Positions 54,524 through 62,510 of a stretch of 64,000 bases of DNA are shown in pieces; within the stretch, counting starts at the first letter, position 1, and each line of letters opens with the position of its first letter. This DNA comes from Novosphingobium sp. 18050 (lineage in GTDB: Bacteria > Pseudomonadota > Alphaproteobacteria > Sphingomonadales > Sphingomonadaceae): contig NZ_CACSJO010000008.1 in assembly GCF_902706195.1 (NCBI RefSeq), forward strand, positions 1 to 64,000, written 5' to 3'. Under the pieces are notes generated by a model that had not been told where the DNA came from, did no database searches, and saw nothing but the letters and a program-made list of their open reading frames with translations. The position numbers and the translations under genes are program-made.

Positions 54524-55540
54524 ATGGGTGGTTTTGTACGGGATATTCTCACCACGCTTTCCTATGAGCCTGATCCGGTCGAGGCTTCACGCGTGGAAGG
54601 CGCTGAACTTTCACGGCTGGATCAACGGCTTGCAGGTTTTGTCCAGGGCAATGGGCGGCGCACGGCGATTTCGATCCGACCGGGAGACTGCAGCGTCTGG
54701 GACGGTAATCCGCGCGACGTTCCGGGCCTTTCGGCAGATAGTTGCCGTTCTCTGATTGAATCTATCGCGCAGGAGGACGGTAATCGCATTCCGGTTCTGG
54801 TGCGCAATAATCCGCCAGGATCGGAGCTTCCTTACGAGCTGCTCGTTGGCAGCCGCAGGCGCTTTTCCGTCAACTGGCTCAATCACAATGGCCGGCCGGA
54901 AATCCGCCTCAACGCGATGGTCGTGGACCTGAGTGATGAAGAGGCGTTCCGGCTTGCGGACATTGAGAACCGCGAACGCCAGGACATTACCGAGCTGGAC
55001 CGTGCGCGCAGCTACCAAGGCGCTGTGGATCGTTTCTACGGTGGCGTGCAGTCGCGCATGGCTGAGGCACTTAATCTGTCCAACAGCCAGCTCAGCCGCT
55101 TGCTGTCGCTGGCGCAGATGCCGGACGAGGTCGTCGATGCTTTCGCCACGCGCGAGGAACTGCGAGTGCGTCATTCAGAAGTGCTGACCCCGCTGCTGCG
55201 CCGGCCCGAACAGCGTGAGCGCCTGCTCGTCGCTGCGCGTAGTGTCGGGCAGGAGCAGCAGCGCCTGGCTGCTGCGGGGGATCGGATGATCCCGGCAGCC
55301 ACCGTTCTCACCCGTCTCAAGCAGGCGGCGATGGAAGGCGGCTCGGCGCGCACGCAGGATATGCAGGTGGTGGTGGGAGAGGACCGGGTAGGCCGAATCA
55401 AGCCGGGCCGCGATGGGCTGGCCGTTGAGTTGGCGATCGCAGAGGATGCCGACCTTGACCGCATCCTCGCAGCCCTGCGGGCGGCGATCCTCGATAGCCG
55501 TGCGCGACTCGCCGCGGACGAAGACGCGGCTGTCGACTGA
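54524..55540 (+). CDS. Orphan ParB-family protein
   Basis: A 338-residue ParB/RepB-type protein with VLVRNNPPGSELPYELLVGS then RRRFSVNWLN, the motif VDLSDEEAFRLADIENRERQ, and the HTH MAEALNLSNSQLSRLLSLAQ. It is clearly related to the ParB at 30.4 kb (both have DEEAFR-DIENR-DI and an NS/RSxLSRLL helix), but has no ParA partner and no palindromic parS-like site that I can see nearby. It sits among surface genes and may work as a transcription factor or CTP-dependent DNA clamp. A hairpin follows its stop. Confidence 0.88.
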   Translation: MGGFVRDILTTLSYEPDPVEASRVEGAELSRLDQRLAGFVQGNGRRTAISIRPGDCSVWDGNPRDVPGLSADSCRSLIESIAQEDGNRIPVLVRNNPPGSELPYELLVGSRRRFSVNWLNHNGRPEIRLNAMVVDLSDEEAFRLADIENRERQDITELDRARSYQGAVDRFYGGVQSRMAEALNLSNSQLSRLLSLAQMPDEVVDAFATREELRVRHSEVLTPLLRRPEQRERLLVAARSVGQEQQRLAAAGDRMIPAATVLTRLKQAAMEGGSARTQDMQVVVGEDRVGRIKPGRDGLAVELAIAEDADLDRILAALRAAILDSRARLAADEDAAVD

Positions 55541-55609
55541 CCGCTAGCCGTTCAGCCGCTCCGAAGGACGCGGTCCGGCGATAAATCACTTTCAATCCGG
55601 CTCTATTAC

Positions 55610-55647
55610 CCGGCCCGTGCGCAAGTCTCCACTTGCTCGCGGGCCGG
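55610..55647 (+). terminator. Terminator-like hairpin after the orphan parB
   Basis: CCGGCCCG...CAAGT pairs with ACTTG...CGGGCCGG across a short internal mismatch and a 4-nt loop, followed by a T-rich TTCGGTTTTCGGGTTT. Likely end of the parB-like transcript. Confidence 0.6.
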
Positions 55648-55719
55648 TTCGGTTTTCGGGTTTCTCCCGCCTTGCAGGGGGGGCTTGCGTGCCGTCTTGC
55701 GCTTCAGGAGGCTCATTTT

Positions 55720-55765
55720 CCGGCTAAAGCCGGTGCTTTTCGGAATCTCTGATCGAGACATTCCG
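55720..55765 (+). promoter_or_regulatory. Double hairpin in the leader of the collagen-like gene
   Basis: CCGGCT-AA-AGCCGG (55720-55733, followed by TGCTTTT) and CGGAATCTCT with AGACATTCCG (55741-55765). The first looks like a small terminator. The second starts 8 nt later. Together they lie about 100-150 bp before the start codon and may form an attenuator-like leader. Confidence 0.4.
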
Positions 55766-55868
55766 TTCCTGAGCTTTGCGTTGCCGTAGCGGCTTTTTCT
55801 GAACGCGATCTTGCCTCCGGACTGTGCCTAACCGTCATCGCACAGGGCATTTCATGGAGGACAACACA

Positions 55869-57917
55869 ATGCCGCGTAATAAACCGCGCCAGACGACAAG
55901 GCATATCCTGCTTTGCGCGACGGCTATTCCGCTTCTTCTTCTGGGCGCTTGCGCCGACGGCGTCGGCTTCCGCGTCGGTGCCGGCGGCGGCGGCACGCCG
56001 TCGGGTCCGTCCGGTCCCACAGGCCCAACCGATCCGTCCGGCCCCAGCGGCCCGACTGGGCCCAGCGGTCCATCCGGTCCTACTGGACCGACCGACCCGT
56101 CAGGTCCGAGCGGTCCTTCGGGTCCGAGCGGGCCTTCGGGTCCCAGCGGCCCGACAGGTCCGACAGGTCCGACTGATCCTTCCGGGCCCACGGGTCCTGC
56201 CGGCCCGACAGGTCCAACTGGCCCCACTGGCCCAGGAGGTCCATCGGGCCCCAGCGGTCCGACTGGCCCCGCTGGCCCGACCGGTCCTGGAGGTCCCTCA
56301 GGCCCCAGCGGCCCGACTGGTCCCGATGGCCCGACCGGTCCTGGAGGTCCCTCGGGTCCCAGCGGTCCGACTGGTCCCGATGGCCCGACCGGTCCTGGAG
56401 GTCCCTCGGGCCCCAGCGGTCCGACTGGTCCTGATGGTCCAACCGGTCCTGGAGGTCCCTCGGGCCCGAGCGGCCCGACCGGCCCCACTGGCCCAACAGG
56501 TCCTGGGGGCCCGACGGGTCCAACCGGCCCAACCGGACCCACTGGTCCGTCGAGCATCACCGGCACAGTCGCTGGCGTGACTATCGGCGGCAATCCGATC
56601 CTCGGTCCGAGTGGCCCCGGAACGCTGATTGACGTCAACGTCACTCCGGGCACCTCCACGAGCAACGGCGGCGGTATCGCGGTCGATGTCCTGACTGGTG
56701 ACGGCAGCCTGGTGAATGTAGCCCTGCCGACGACGACGGCGCAGACGCAGGAAGCGCTTGCTCCGGTCGGCTCGCTTGCCGGTGCGTTGCTGGGCAGCCA
56801 GGTCGGCGGGGCCGTCACGCAGATCACCGACGGCCTTTCGCCCACGGTGGCGGTTGTGACCTCGACCGTCAGCCAGGTGACGACGCCGCTGCTTGCAACG
56901 GTCGATACCGTGCTCGCCCCGGTAATCGGACAGAACGGCCTGCTGGCACCGGTAACGGGGCAGCTCGGCGGTCTGATCGGTGGCATCACCGGCAACCTGC
57001 CTGTCGGCGGCGGCGGAACGGTGCCAACGTATACCGGCCCGCTCGTTGGACTGGACCTTGGCAACAATGTCCTGACCGGCCCCAGCACCAGCGGTACGCT
57101 TGCCGGTGTCAACGTGCTCTCGGATAATCCGGGGCTGGTTTCGGGGCAGCTGGTGACGGCTGACGTGCTTGCCAACGGCAATGTGCTCGACGTGACGCTA
57201 CCGACGACGGCGGCGGGCGTTGCGCAGGGTCTGGCCCCGGTGGGCAACCTTGCCGGATCGCTTCTTGGTCAGCAGGTCGGTGCCGGGGTTACGCAAGTGA
57301 CGAATGGTCTGGCTCCGGTTCTCGCTCCGGTGACCGGTGTGGTCGAGGGTGTGGCATCGCCCCTGCTCGACGTGGTCAACGGGACCCTCGGCCAAGTGGC
57401 CGGCGGCGTTGGATCGGGAGGAAGCGCTGGGTCCGTGCTCGCTCCGGTAACGGGTGTGGTGAGCGGCCTGCTCGGCGGAGCCGGCGGCGGCGCGGGCGCA
57501 GGAACGATCCTCGCTCCGGTAACGGGTGTGGTGAGCGGCCTTCTCGGCGGAGCCGGCGGCGGCGCGGGCGCAGGAACGGTTCTCGCCCCGGTAACGGGTG
57601 TGGTGAGCGGTCTGCTCGGCGGAGCCGGTGGCGGCGCGGGTGCGGGAACGGTGCTCGCTCCGGTAACTGGTGTGGTGAGCGGCCTGCTCGGCGGAGCCGG
57701 TGGCGGCGCGGGTGCAGGAACGGTCCTCGCGCCGGTCACCGGCGCGGTCGGAGGCCTGCTGACGGGTGCTGGCGGAAGTAACGCGGCAGGGACCGTCCTG
57801 GCTCCGGTGACGGGTATCGTCGGCGGGCTGCTGGGCGGAACAACTGGTGGTTCGTCCGGCACTGGTTCGCTGCTCTCGCCCCTGACCGGCCTGTTGGGGG
57901 GCAGAGCGGGCAACTGA
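55869..57917 (+). CDS. Collagen-like (Gly-Pro-X) repeat lipoprotein
   Basis: From ATG 55869 (GGAGG 8 nt upstream) the protein is 682 residues. The lipoprotein signal has lipobox LGAC with Cys28. About residues 46-228 are Gly-Pro-X triplets with X = Ser, Thr, Gly, Ala or Asp, and three interruptions where TDPS replaces a Gly by Asp. Next come two copies of a roughly 130-residue beta-rich domain ([40 protein letters not shown]). The C terminus has six 24-residue repeats, [24 protein letters not shown]. It is probably a rod-like outer-membrane or surface protein. The hydroxylase-like oxygenase upstream could modify it. No close family known to me. Confidence 0.85.
   Translation: MPRNKPRQTTRHILLCATAIPLLLLGACADGVGFRVGAGGGGTPSGPSGPTGPTDPSGPSGPTGPSGPSGPTGPTDPSGPSGPSGPSGPSGPSGPTGPTGPTDPSGPTGPAGPTGPTGPTGPGGPSGPSGPTGPAGPTGPGGPSGPSGPTGPDGPTGPGGPSGPSGPTGPDGPTGPGGPSGPSGPTGPDGPTGPGGPSGPSGPTGPTGPTGPGGPTGPTGPTGPTGPSSITGTVAGVTIGGNPILGPSGPGTLIDVNVTPGTSTSNGGGIAVDVLTGDGSLVNVALPTTTAQTQEALAPVGSLAGALLGSQVGGAVTQITDGLSPTVAVVTSTVSQVTTPLLATVDTVLAPVIGQNGLLAPVTGQLGGLIGGITGNLPVGGGGTVPTYTGPLVGLDLGNNVLTGPSTSGTLAGVNVLSDNPGLVSGQLVTADVLANGNVLDVTLPTTAAGVAQGLAPVGNLAGSLLGQQVGAGVTQVTNGLAPVLAPVTGVVEGVASPLLDVVNGTLGQVAGGVGSGGSAGSVLAPVTGVVSGLLGGAGGGAGAGTILAPVTGVVSGLLGGAGGGAGAGTVLAPVTGVVSGLLGGAGGGAGAGTVLAPVTGVVSGLLGGAGGGAGAGTVLAPVTGAVGGLLTGAGGSNAAGTVLAPVTGIVGGLLGGTTGGSSGTGSLLSPLTGLLGGRAGN
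56004..56552 (+). repeat. Collagen-like coding repeats
   Basis: Tandem 9-bp GGTCCGACT-type units, about 61 Gly-Pro-X triplets. Within them a longer unit, [18 protein letters not shown] (54 bp), is repeated about four times (roughly 56250-56480). Such arrays can change length by slippage or recombination. Confidence 0.9.
57432..57866 (+). repeat. Six 72-bp tandem repeats in the collagen-like gene
   Basis: Units start at 57432, 57504, 57576, 57648, 57720 and 57792. The first four encode almost identical 24-residue blocks ([19 protein letters not shown] plus AGAG). The fifth and sixth are diverged. High DNA identity between units 1-4 points to recent amplification or homogenisation. Confidence 0.92.
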
Positions 57918-57919
57918 TC

Positions 57920-58027
57920 GAGGTCGGCGTGTCCGCCGCCCTGTTGCCCTCCCCCAGGTCGGACACGCTGTAGCCCGACCTCGGAAGACGAGGCGGGAGG
58001 AGGGGGTGGCCCTGCCGTGGGCCACTC
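57920..58027 (+). terminator. Long stem-loop and second hairpin after the collagen-like gene
   Basis: GAGGTCGG-CGTGTCCG (57920-57935) pairs with CGGACACG (57960-57967) and CCGACCTC (57975-57982), with a small bulge. A further stem, GGGTGGCCC with GGGCCACTCC (58004-58027), follows. They begin just after the stop codon and probably terminate or protect the transcript. Confidence 0.6.
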
Positions 58028-58088
58028 CCTCTACGCCTCTCGAAATGCGGGGATGGCATTTCCCGAGGGAATGAAAAAGGAGAATACC

Positions 58089-58304
58089 ATGTCGACTGAA
58101 GCCTCACGCCAAGCCCGCGACCTTCTGCGCATGTCGCTCGATCTGCTCGACGACGAAGAATCGCTGACCGCAGTAGCCATGATCTCCGGCGCGCTCGACC
58201 TGCTGGAGCGCCGCGCCGAACCTGCGGCCCTGCGGCCGGCCATGGGTTGGCAGCATCTGGCGCAGCGTCTGCCAGCAGGCGGCGGCTGCCGCAGCTGTGC
58301 CTGA
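58089..58304 (+). CDS. Small helical protein of unknown function
   Basis: A 71-residue protein, ATG 58089, with AAAAAGGAGA upstream, a strong ribosome site. The sequence MSTEASRQARDLLRMSLDLL then DDEESLTAVAMISGALDLLE is amphipathic helical; the C terminus has a CRSC pair. No family recognised. It lies between the collagen-like gene and a response regulator, and could be a small regulatory or scaffold protein. Confidence 0.65.
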   Translation: MSTEASRQARDLLRMSLDLLDDEESLTAVAMISGALDLLERRAEPAALRPAMGWQHLAQRLPAGGGCRSCA

Positions 58305-58453
58305 TCTGCAACGTTTTTTGCAATACGCAAAAGCTTTGTGGAAATAACGGTAGATCGTTATGGATTTGGAAACAAAAAAGAACCTAAGTGATGTTAACTA
58401 GCACCGCACAGAATGAAGGCGGTGCGGTGGGAGATATTAGAGAAGGCGGGCGC

Positions 58454-58867
58454 ATGCAGAGCAAACAGGCTCTCATATTGCTGATCGACGATGTCAGGGA
58501 AATCGTCGAAGAGCTGCTGACGTTCATGGACATGCACGGCATTCCCGCAGTCGGAGTGTCCGATCTCGACGAGGCGATGGTTGCGCTCGAGGCGAACCCC
58601 GCTATTCGCGTGCTTGCGTGCGATGTTCGGTTGGGCCGGGAATCCGGGCTTACAATCGTATCGCGCATTCGCGATCATGCCGTGCTTTGCCAGCGCCCTT
58701 TCAACTATCTTTTCATCACCGGTGACCCGTTACTTCAGGATTCGACGCAGCAAATGCCCGATCACATGGTTCTGACCAAACCCGTCCAGCCGCAGGTCCT
58801 GATCGGCGTCTTGCGCGATATGCTGGGCGAGCTTGAAAATTCGCCGCAGCAGGGAGTCGGTTGCTGA
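58454..58867 (+). CDS. Single-domain response regulator
   Basis: From ATG 58454 it is 137 residues and consists only of a receiver domain. The acidic pair is Asp12-Asp13 (LLIDDVRE), the phospho-acceptor Asp57 (ACDVRLGRESG), Thr89 (FITGD) and Lys109 (LTKPVQ). With no output domain it may act by protein contact, like CheY or CpdR. Its stop overlaps the start of the histidine kinase gene by one base, so the two form a pair. Confidence 0.9.
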   Translation: MQSKQALILLIDDVREIVEELLTFMDMHGIPAVGVSDLDEAMVALEANPAIRVLACDVRLGRESGLTIVSRIRDHAVLCQRPFNYLFITGDPLLQDSTQQMPDHMVLTKPVQPQVLIGVLRDMLGELENSPQQGVGC

Positions 58868-59727
58868 TGAAACCGAACGAGATCACCCAGCGCGACATCG
58901 AGAACTGGACGCGGTGCACACCCATGAAACAGAAGTGCCGTCCGGTGGAGGACGCTGCGGCACAGGCTGTATGTGGCGGCATAGACATCAGCGACGCGCG
59001 CCAGATGTTCGAAACGATCGCTGCAAAGTCCCGCCTTGCCGACCTTGGGGAACAGTCTTCCGCATTGGCGCATGAACTGCGCCAGCCATTGTTCTCGATC
59101 TCGGTCGCGAACGAGAACCTGCGCATGATGCTGGGCCGCTGCGACATCACGAAATCGCAGTTGGACAAGGCGATCGCGCGCATAGCGCAGCAGGTTGAAC
59201 GGGCACAGACCATAATCGACCGCACCTTGGCCTATGCCTCAGGCAACAGCCGGGGCGCGGTGAGTGCCGACATCGGCCTCGCCGTCAGCAACGCCGTGGA
59301 ATTCCTGCGGCCCCTGTTCGAAACTGCCGACATCGAGATCGACGACCGCGGTGCGCATGCTCACGCAATCGTGGGCCTTTGCCAGGTCGAGGCCGAGCAG
59401 GTCTTTGTAAACATCCTGCGCAACGCCGCCGAGAGCATCGAAGGACGGCGAGAGGAAGGCTGGCAGGGCAGCGGGCACATTGCGATCCGCATCGCACTGC
59501 AAGGTGGGGCGGTGCGCTGCGTCGTTTCCGATAACGGGGCGGGCCTTTCGGGCGATACGGCGCAGGCGGTGTTTCAACCGTTCTTCACTACCAAGCCGCG
59601 CGTCGGCACCGGCCTCGGTCTGCACATCTGCCGGCAGGTGTTGGAGAAGGCCGGCGGCTCCGTCAGTCTGATGCCTGGCGAAATCGAAGGCGCCCGCGTC
59701 GAGATCGAACTGCCGCTGGGCGGCTGA
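58867..59727 (+). CDS. Soluble sensor histidine kinase
   Basis: A 286-residue kinase without transmembrane segments, ATG 58867. The H-box is ALAHELRQPLFSIS with His69. N-box VNILRNAAESIE (about residues 181-192), G1 SDNGAGLSGD with Asp222, F-box FQPFFTTK, and G2 GTGLGLHICRQ are all intact. A short N-terminal region with several Cys (Cys17, 24, 36) precedes the H-box and could sense redox or metal. It partners the receiver protein encoded just before it and may control the surface genes around it. Confidence 0.9.
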   Translation: MKPNEITQRDIENWTRCTPMKQKCRPVEDAAAQAVCGGIDISDARQMFETIAAKSRLADLGEQSSALAHELRQPLFSISVANENLRMMLGRCDITKSQLDKAIARIAQQVERAQTIIDRTLAYASGNSRGAVSADIGLAVSNAVEFLRPLFETADIEIDDRGAHAHAIVGLCQVEAEQVFVNILRNAAESIEGRREEGWQGSGHIAIRIALQGGAVRCVVSDNGAGLSGDTAQAVFQPFFTTKPRVGTGLGLHICRQVLEKAGGSVSLMPGEIEGARVEIELPLGG

Positions 59728-59787
59728 ACATATCTCTGGGCCGACGAGGACGAGGCGGCAGGTTACCGCCAGTACCCCGCTTCAGCT

Positions 59788-60927
59788 TCAGATATCGTCG
59801 CGTCCCAACCGGATGATGAATTGCACCGGCTGACGATTGCGCACCAGACAGCGGAAATCGCTCGCTGCGTCGCGCGCGACCTGCTCCACCAGCCAAAGCG
59901 TGGCTTCATCGATCCGATGGCTGGGTAAGGGCTTGCCGTCGCTGTCCGTGCCTTCCACTGTCACCACGACATGAGCCGGGGACATCGACGCGTGTAGCAG
60001 TACGTCGCCGCGAAGCTTCTTGCCATTGCAATCCACGAAGCTCGCGAAGGCGCTGAGCAGCGCCGCTACCGCCATCATCTCCAGCGCGCCATGCTGCGCG
60101 GGCACCAGGTGGTCCAGCGCGTTGCCGCGCAGGTGGATCGACACACCATGATGGCGCATGCTGGACTTCGTGGCGGCAACGGCTCGTTCCAGTGCGCTGC
60201 GCACCGTAAGCTCGCCGTCGCCGTCATGCCCGTCGCGGCCGAACCAGCGGAACAGGCTGAGGATGGCGGCCGCCCCTTCGGTATGCGCGGCGATCCGCTT
60301 GACCCGCTCCTGCAACTGCTGGCGATTCTCGTCGTCGATATCGAGGCGGCCGATGATGTAATCCATGTTGGCATTGGCCATCGAGATGACGTTCAGCGGC
60401 TGGGCAAGGTCGTGCAGCATGCCGCTGGTGATGCGGCCCAGCAACAGGTCGCGGGTTACTTCCACGAGGCCGCCGTCGCCCCACGCCAGCAGGCGCGCGT
60501 CCACCACGGCAAGATGGCGGGCGATCCCTGCGCCTACCAAGGCCGCGCATAGCGAGGCGAAGACCACCGCGATGTCAGCGGCGATGCCGGACAGGATGAA
60601 ATGCAGGGACAGTCCAATGCAGCCGAACGCCATGGCGAGCAGCCAGGCCCAGCGTGAAGCCTGCAGGAACGCGGGGGCCAGCCGGCGGGGAAAGACTGCC
60701 GCCGTGGCTGCCAGCAGGACGTCAGCCCAATAGGAGGCCGAATGCATCGCGCCGGGTACGAAGAACAGGCCGGCGGTAAGCATTGCTGTCACCCCCAGAG
60801 CCAGCGCGGTCCGGTGCAGTACGAAAAGGCCGCCCGCAGCAGCCGCGCTCAATACGCCGGCACCAGGGCCTTGGGCTGCGGTAAGGCCAAGGATCAGCGC
60901 ACAGAGCGCAATCGCGGCTGGGTACAT
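59788..60927 (-). CDS. Membrane histidine kinase-like protein with degenerate ATPase domain
   Basis: A 379-residue protein. About six hydrophobic segments (residues 5-20, 24-40, 45-60, 67-80, 94-112, 115-133) precede a DHp domain with the H-box SGMLHDLAQPLNVISMANAN (His172). The C-terminal part has no N-box, no DxGxG and no GxGLG, so ATP binding is doubtful. The H-box resembles that of the convergent soluble kinase. It may be a phosphotransfer or sensor partner that is phosphorylated by another kinase. Convergent with the kinase gene, 60 bp apart. Confidence 0.75.
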   Translation of the reverse strand: MYPAAIALCALILGLTAAQGPGAGVLSAAAAGGLFVLHRTALALGVTAMLTAGLFFVPGAMHSASYWADVLLAATAAVFPRRLAPAFLQASRWAWLLAMAFGCIGLSLHFILSGIAADIAVVFASLCAALVGAGIARHLAVVDARLLAWGDGGLVEVTRDLLLGRITSGMLHDLAQPLNVISMANANMDYIIGRLDIDDENRQQLQERVKRIAAHTEGAAAILSLFRWFGRDGHDGDGELTVRSALERAVAATKSSMRHHGVSIHLRGNALDHLVPAQHGALEMMAVAALLSAFASFVDCNGKKLRGDVLLHASMSPAHVVVTVEGTDSDGKPLPSHRIDEATLWLVEQVARDAASDFRCLVRNRQPVQFIIRLGRDDI

Positions 60928-61571
60928 CCGCGTGCCGTCCTCCCAGACGCGAACCGGCCGGGTGCGTTGCGAGTAAGGAATTATGAGCTTGCACTCCTGC
61001 GTGCAGCAATCGGTGTGGGGTAGTCAGGCCTATATTGGTCCGCTGATTTGATCATTCCCGCGCTTCCTCTTTCTCGGCACACCAATTGCGCCAGTCGTGC
61101 GACAAGCCACGAACGGTCGATTGGCTCCCGATGACGATGCGCAAAACTGGGTCGAGTCGAGGAAAAGACGCTGCGAATCCACGGAAAACGAGGTCCGATC
61201 CCACGAGCCCTGTTTTCAGACGACGGCATTGCACAGGCCGTACTTCTTATTGCCTTGGTACTTGAGGCAAGTCACGAAAAGAACCGAAACGAAGGTGACT
61301 GGCAAGCCGCTCAAGTGCCTGTGGGCCTGAGTTCGCGCGGGGGTTGCATGGGGGGCATGCAACCGGCGGGTGTGGCCGAATACTGCGTATAAACCCGTTG
61401 TCCCACGGATGCCTTCGCATCGGCTTCTTCTCAATGACCACGAGAATCCGAGGCGCGCTATCATTCATACATCAAGACGAACCTGTCCCGGCAAGGAACG
61501 GTTCGGCGAAATTTCGGGGCGCAGGGGCAGCGTTTCCGGTTTGCGTAAGCGCAATGGCAAAGGGGAATTGC
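60928..61571. other. Intergenic region upstream of the Tad operon
   Basis: About 640 bp between the divergent membrane kinase and cpaB. No convincing gene and no Flp pilin gene were found here. The right half holds two clear stem-loops (61257-61319 and 61342-61364) and the TTGCG-N4-CGCAA motif at 61541. Confidence 0.6.
61257..61364 (+). promoter_or_regulatory. Structured leader upstream of cpaB
   Basis: Stem 1: GGTACTTGAG (61257-61266) with CTCAAGTGCC (61310-61319), and inner AGTCAC (61270-61275) with GTGACT (61295-61300), around an A/G-rich loop. Stem 2: GGTTGCATG (61342-61350), loop of five G, CATGCAACC (61356-61364). No known riboswitch class recognised; could be an uncharacterised leader RNA or a small RNA. 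Confidence 0.45.
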
Positions 61572-62510
61572 ATGCGCCTGGGTTCGAGAGCGAAACTCAC
61601 GATGGGAGTCGGACTTGTGGCAGCCGCCACGTTCGGTTTCCTCGGTGTTCGCGAACTTGGCAGATCATCGGCTACGAAGGCCAGCCCGGTGAGCGTGCTC
61701 GCCGGCAAGCCCGTTGAAGCTACCGGTATCGTTCTGGCGACGACTACCCGCGCCGTGAAGATCGGCGAGACGATCACGGCCGACATGATCCGCAACACTG
61801 CTTTCGATCCGGTGAAGTTCCCGGCGGCGGCGACGCCCGCCGAGGTTATCGGCCGGGTCGCGACGCGCGACATCGCAGCCAACACCCTGATCCCGCGCGA
61901 GGCGCTGCAGCAGGAAAGCAAGCTGGCGATCCGCGTGCCGGTGGGAATGCGGGCGATCAGCATCGACACGACGGCGGAAATCGCCGTCGCCGGCATGGTC
62001 CGCCCTGGCGACAAGGTGGACGTGCAGGTGGTCTATCCCGGCGAGGATGCGATCAGCGGCGCGCGGGGCAATGGCCGCAGCCGTGCCAGGACCCTGCTTC
62101 AGCTGGTGTCGGTCCTGGCGGTGGGCGACCTGGTGCTGGGCACTCCGGTGAAGGAAGGGGTGGTCGACACGGTTTCCGCGACGACGCCCGCGCCGGCACG
62201 TACGGTCACGCTGGCGCTGTCTCCCCAGCAGGTTTCCGAGCTGTCGCTCGCGAAGAGCACCGGCGCACTCTACCTTTCTCTGCGCAATCCCGAGGATGCG
62301 CAGGAGGTAGACTCCGCACAGATCGCAAGTTCGCCTGAACCCACGCCGCGCGCCGCGGTTGCCGCGCCTGCGCCCGCCATGATGGCAGCGCAACGTCTGG
62401 CAGCGCCTCCCGCCGCGCCGGCCCCGCGCCGTGCTCGTGGCCCGCATGCGATCGAACTGGTCGTGGGCGGCAATCGCGAAGTCATCTATTCCGGGAGTGG
62501 TTCGCAATGA
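61572..62510 (+). CDS. cpaB: Flp pilus assembly protein CpaB/RcpC
   Basis: From ATG 61572 (AAGGGG upstream) it is 312 residues. One N-terminal membrane helix (KLTMGVGLVAAATFGFLGV) is followed by the SAF-like domain (IGETITADMIRNTAF, IGRVATRDIAANTLIPREAL) and the RcpC domain (VRPGDKVDVQVVYPGEDAIS). The C terminus is Ala/Pro-rich. CpaB is a periplasmic Tad pilus protein working with the secretin. It overlaps cpaC by 4 bp. Confidence 0.93.
   Translation: MRLGSRAKLTMGVGLVAAATFGFLGVRELGRSSATKASPVSVLAGKPVEATGIVLATTTRAVKIGETITADMIRNTAFDPVKFPAAATPAEVIGRVATRDIAANTLIPREALQQESKLAIRVPVGMRAISIDTTAEIAVAGMVRPGDKVDVQVVYPGEDAISGARGNGRSRARTLLQLVSVLAVGDLVLGTPVKEGVVDTVSATTPAPARTVTLALSPQQVSELSLAKSTGALYLSLRNPEDAQEVDSAQIASSPEPTPRAAVAAPAPAMMAAQRLAAPPAAPAPRRARGPHAIELVVGGNREVIYSGSGSQ

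Noticed and set aside
56004..56552. Regular repeats resembling a CRISPR array
   Set aside because: The repeats are coding Gly-Pro-X triplets with no unique spacers of fixed length and no cas genes nearby.
55835..57247. Long minus-strand open frame of Gly-Pro-Val type opposite the collagen-like gene
   Set aside because: It is the complement of GGTCCN repeats, which lack stops in most frames. No ribosome site, and the plus strand has a lipobox and signal peptide.
60928..61571. Search for a Flp pilin gene and for a c-di-GMP riboswitch before cpaB
   Set aside because: No short frame with the G/E-Y pilin motif was found, and the hairpins lack the conserved c-di-GMP-I or -II cores.
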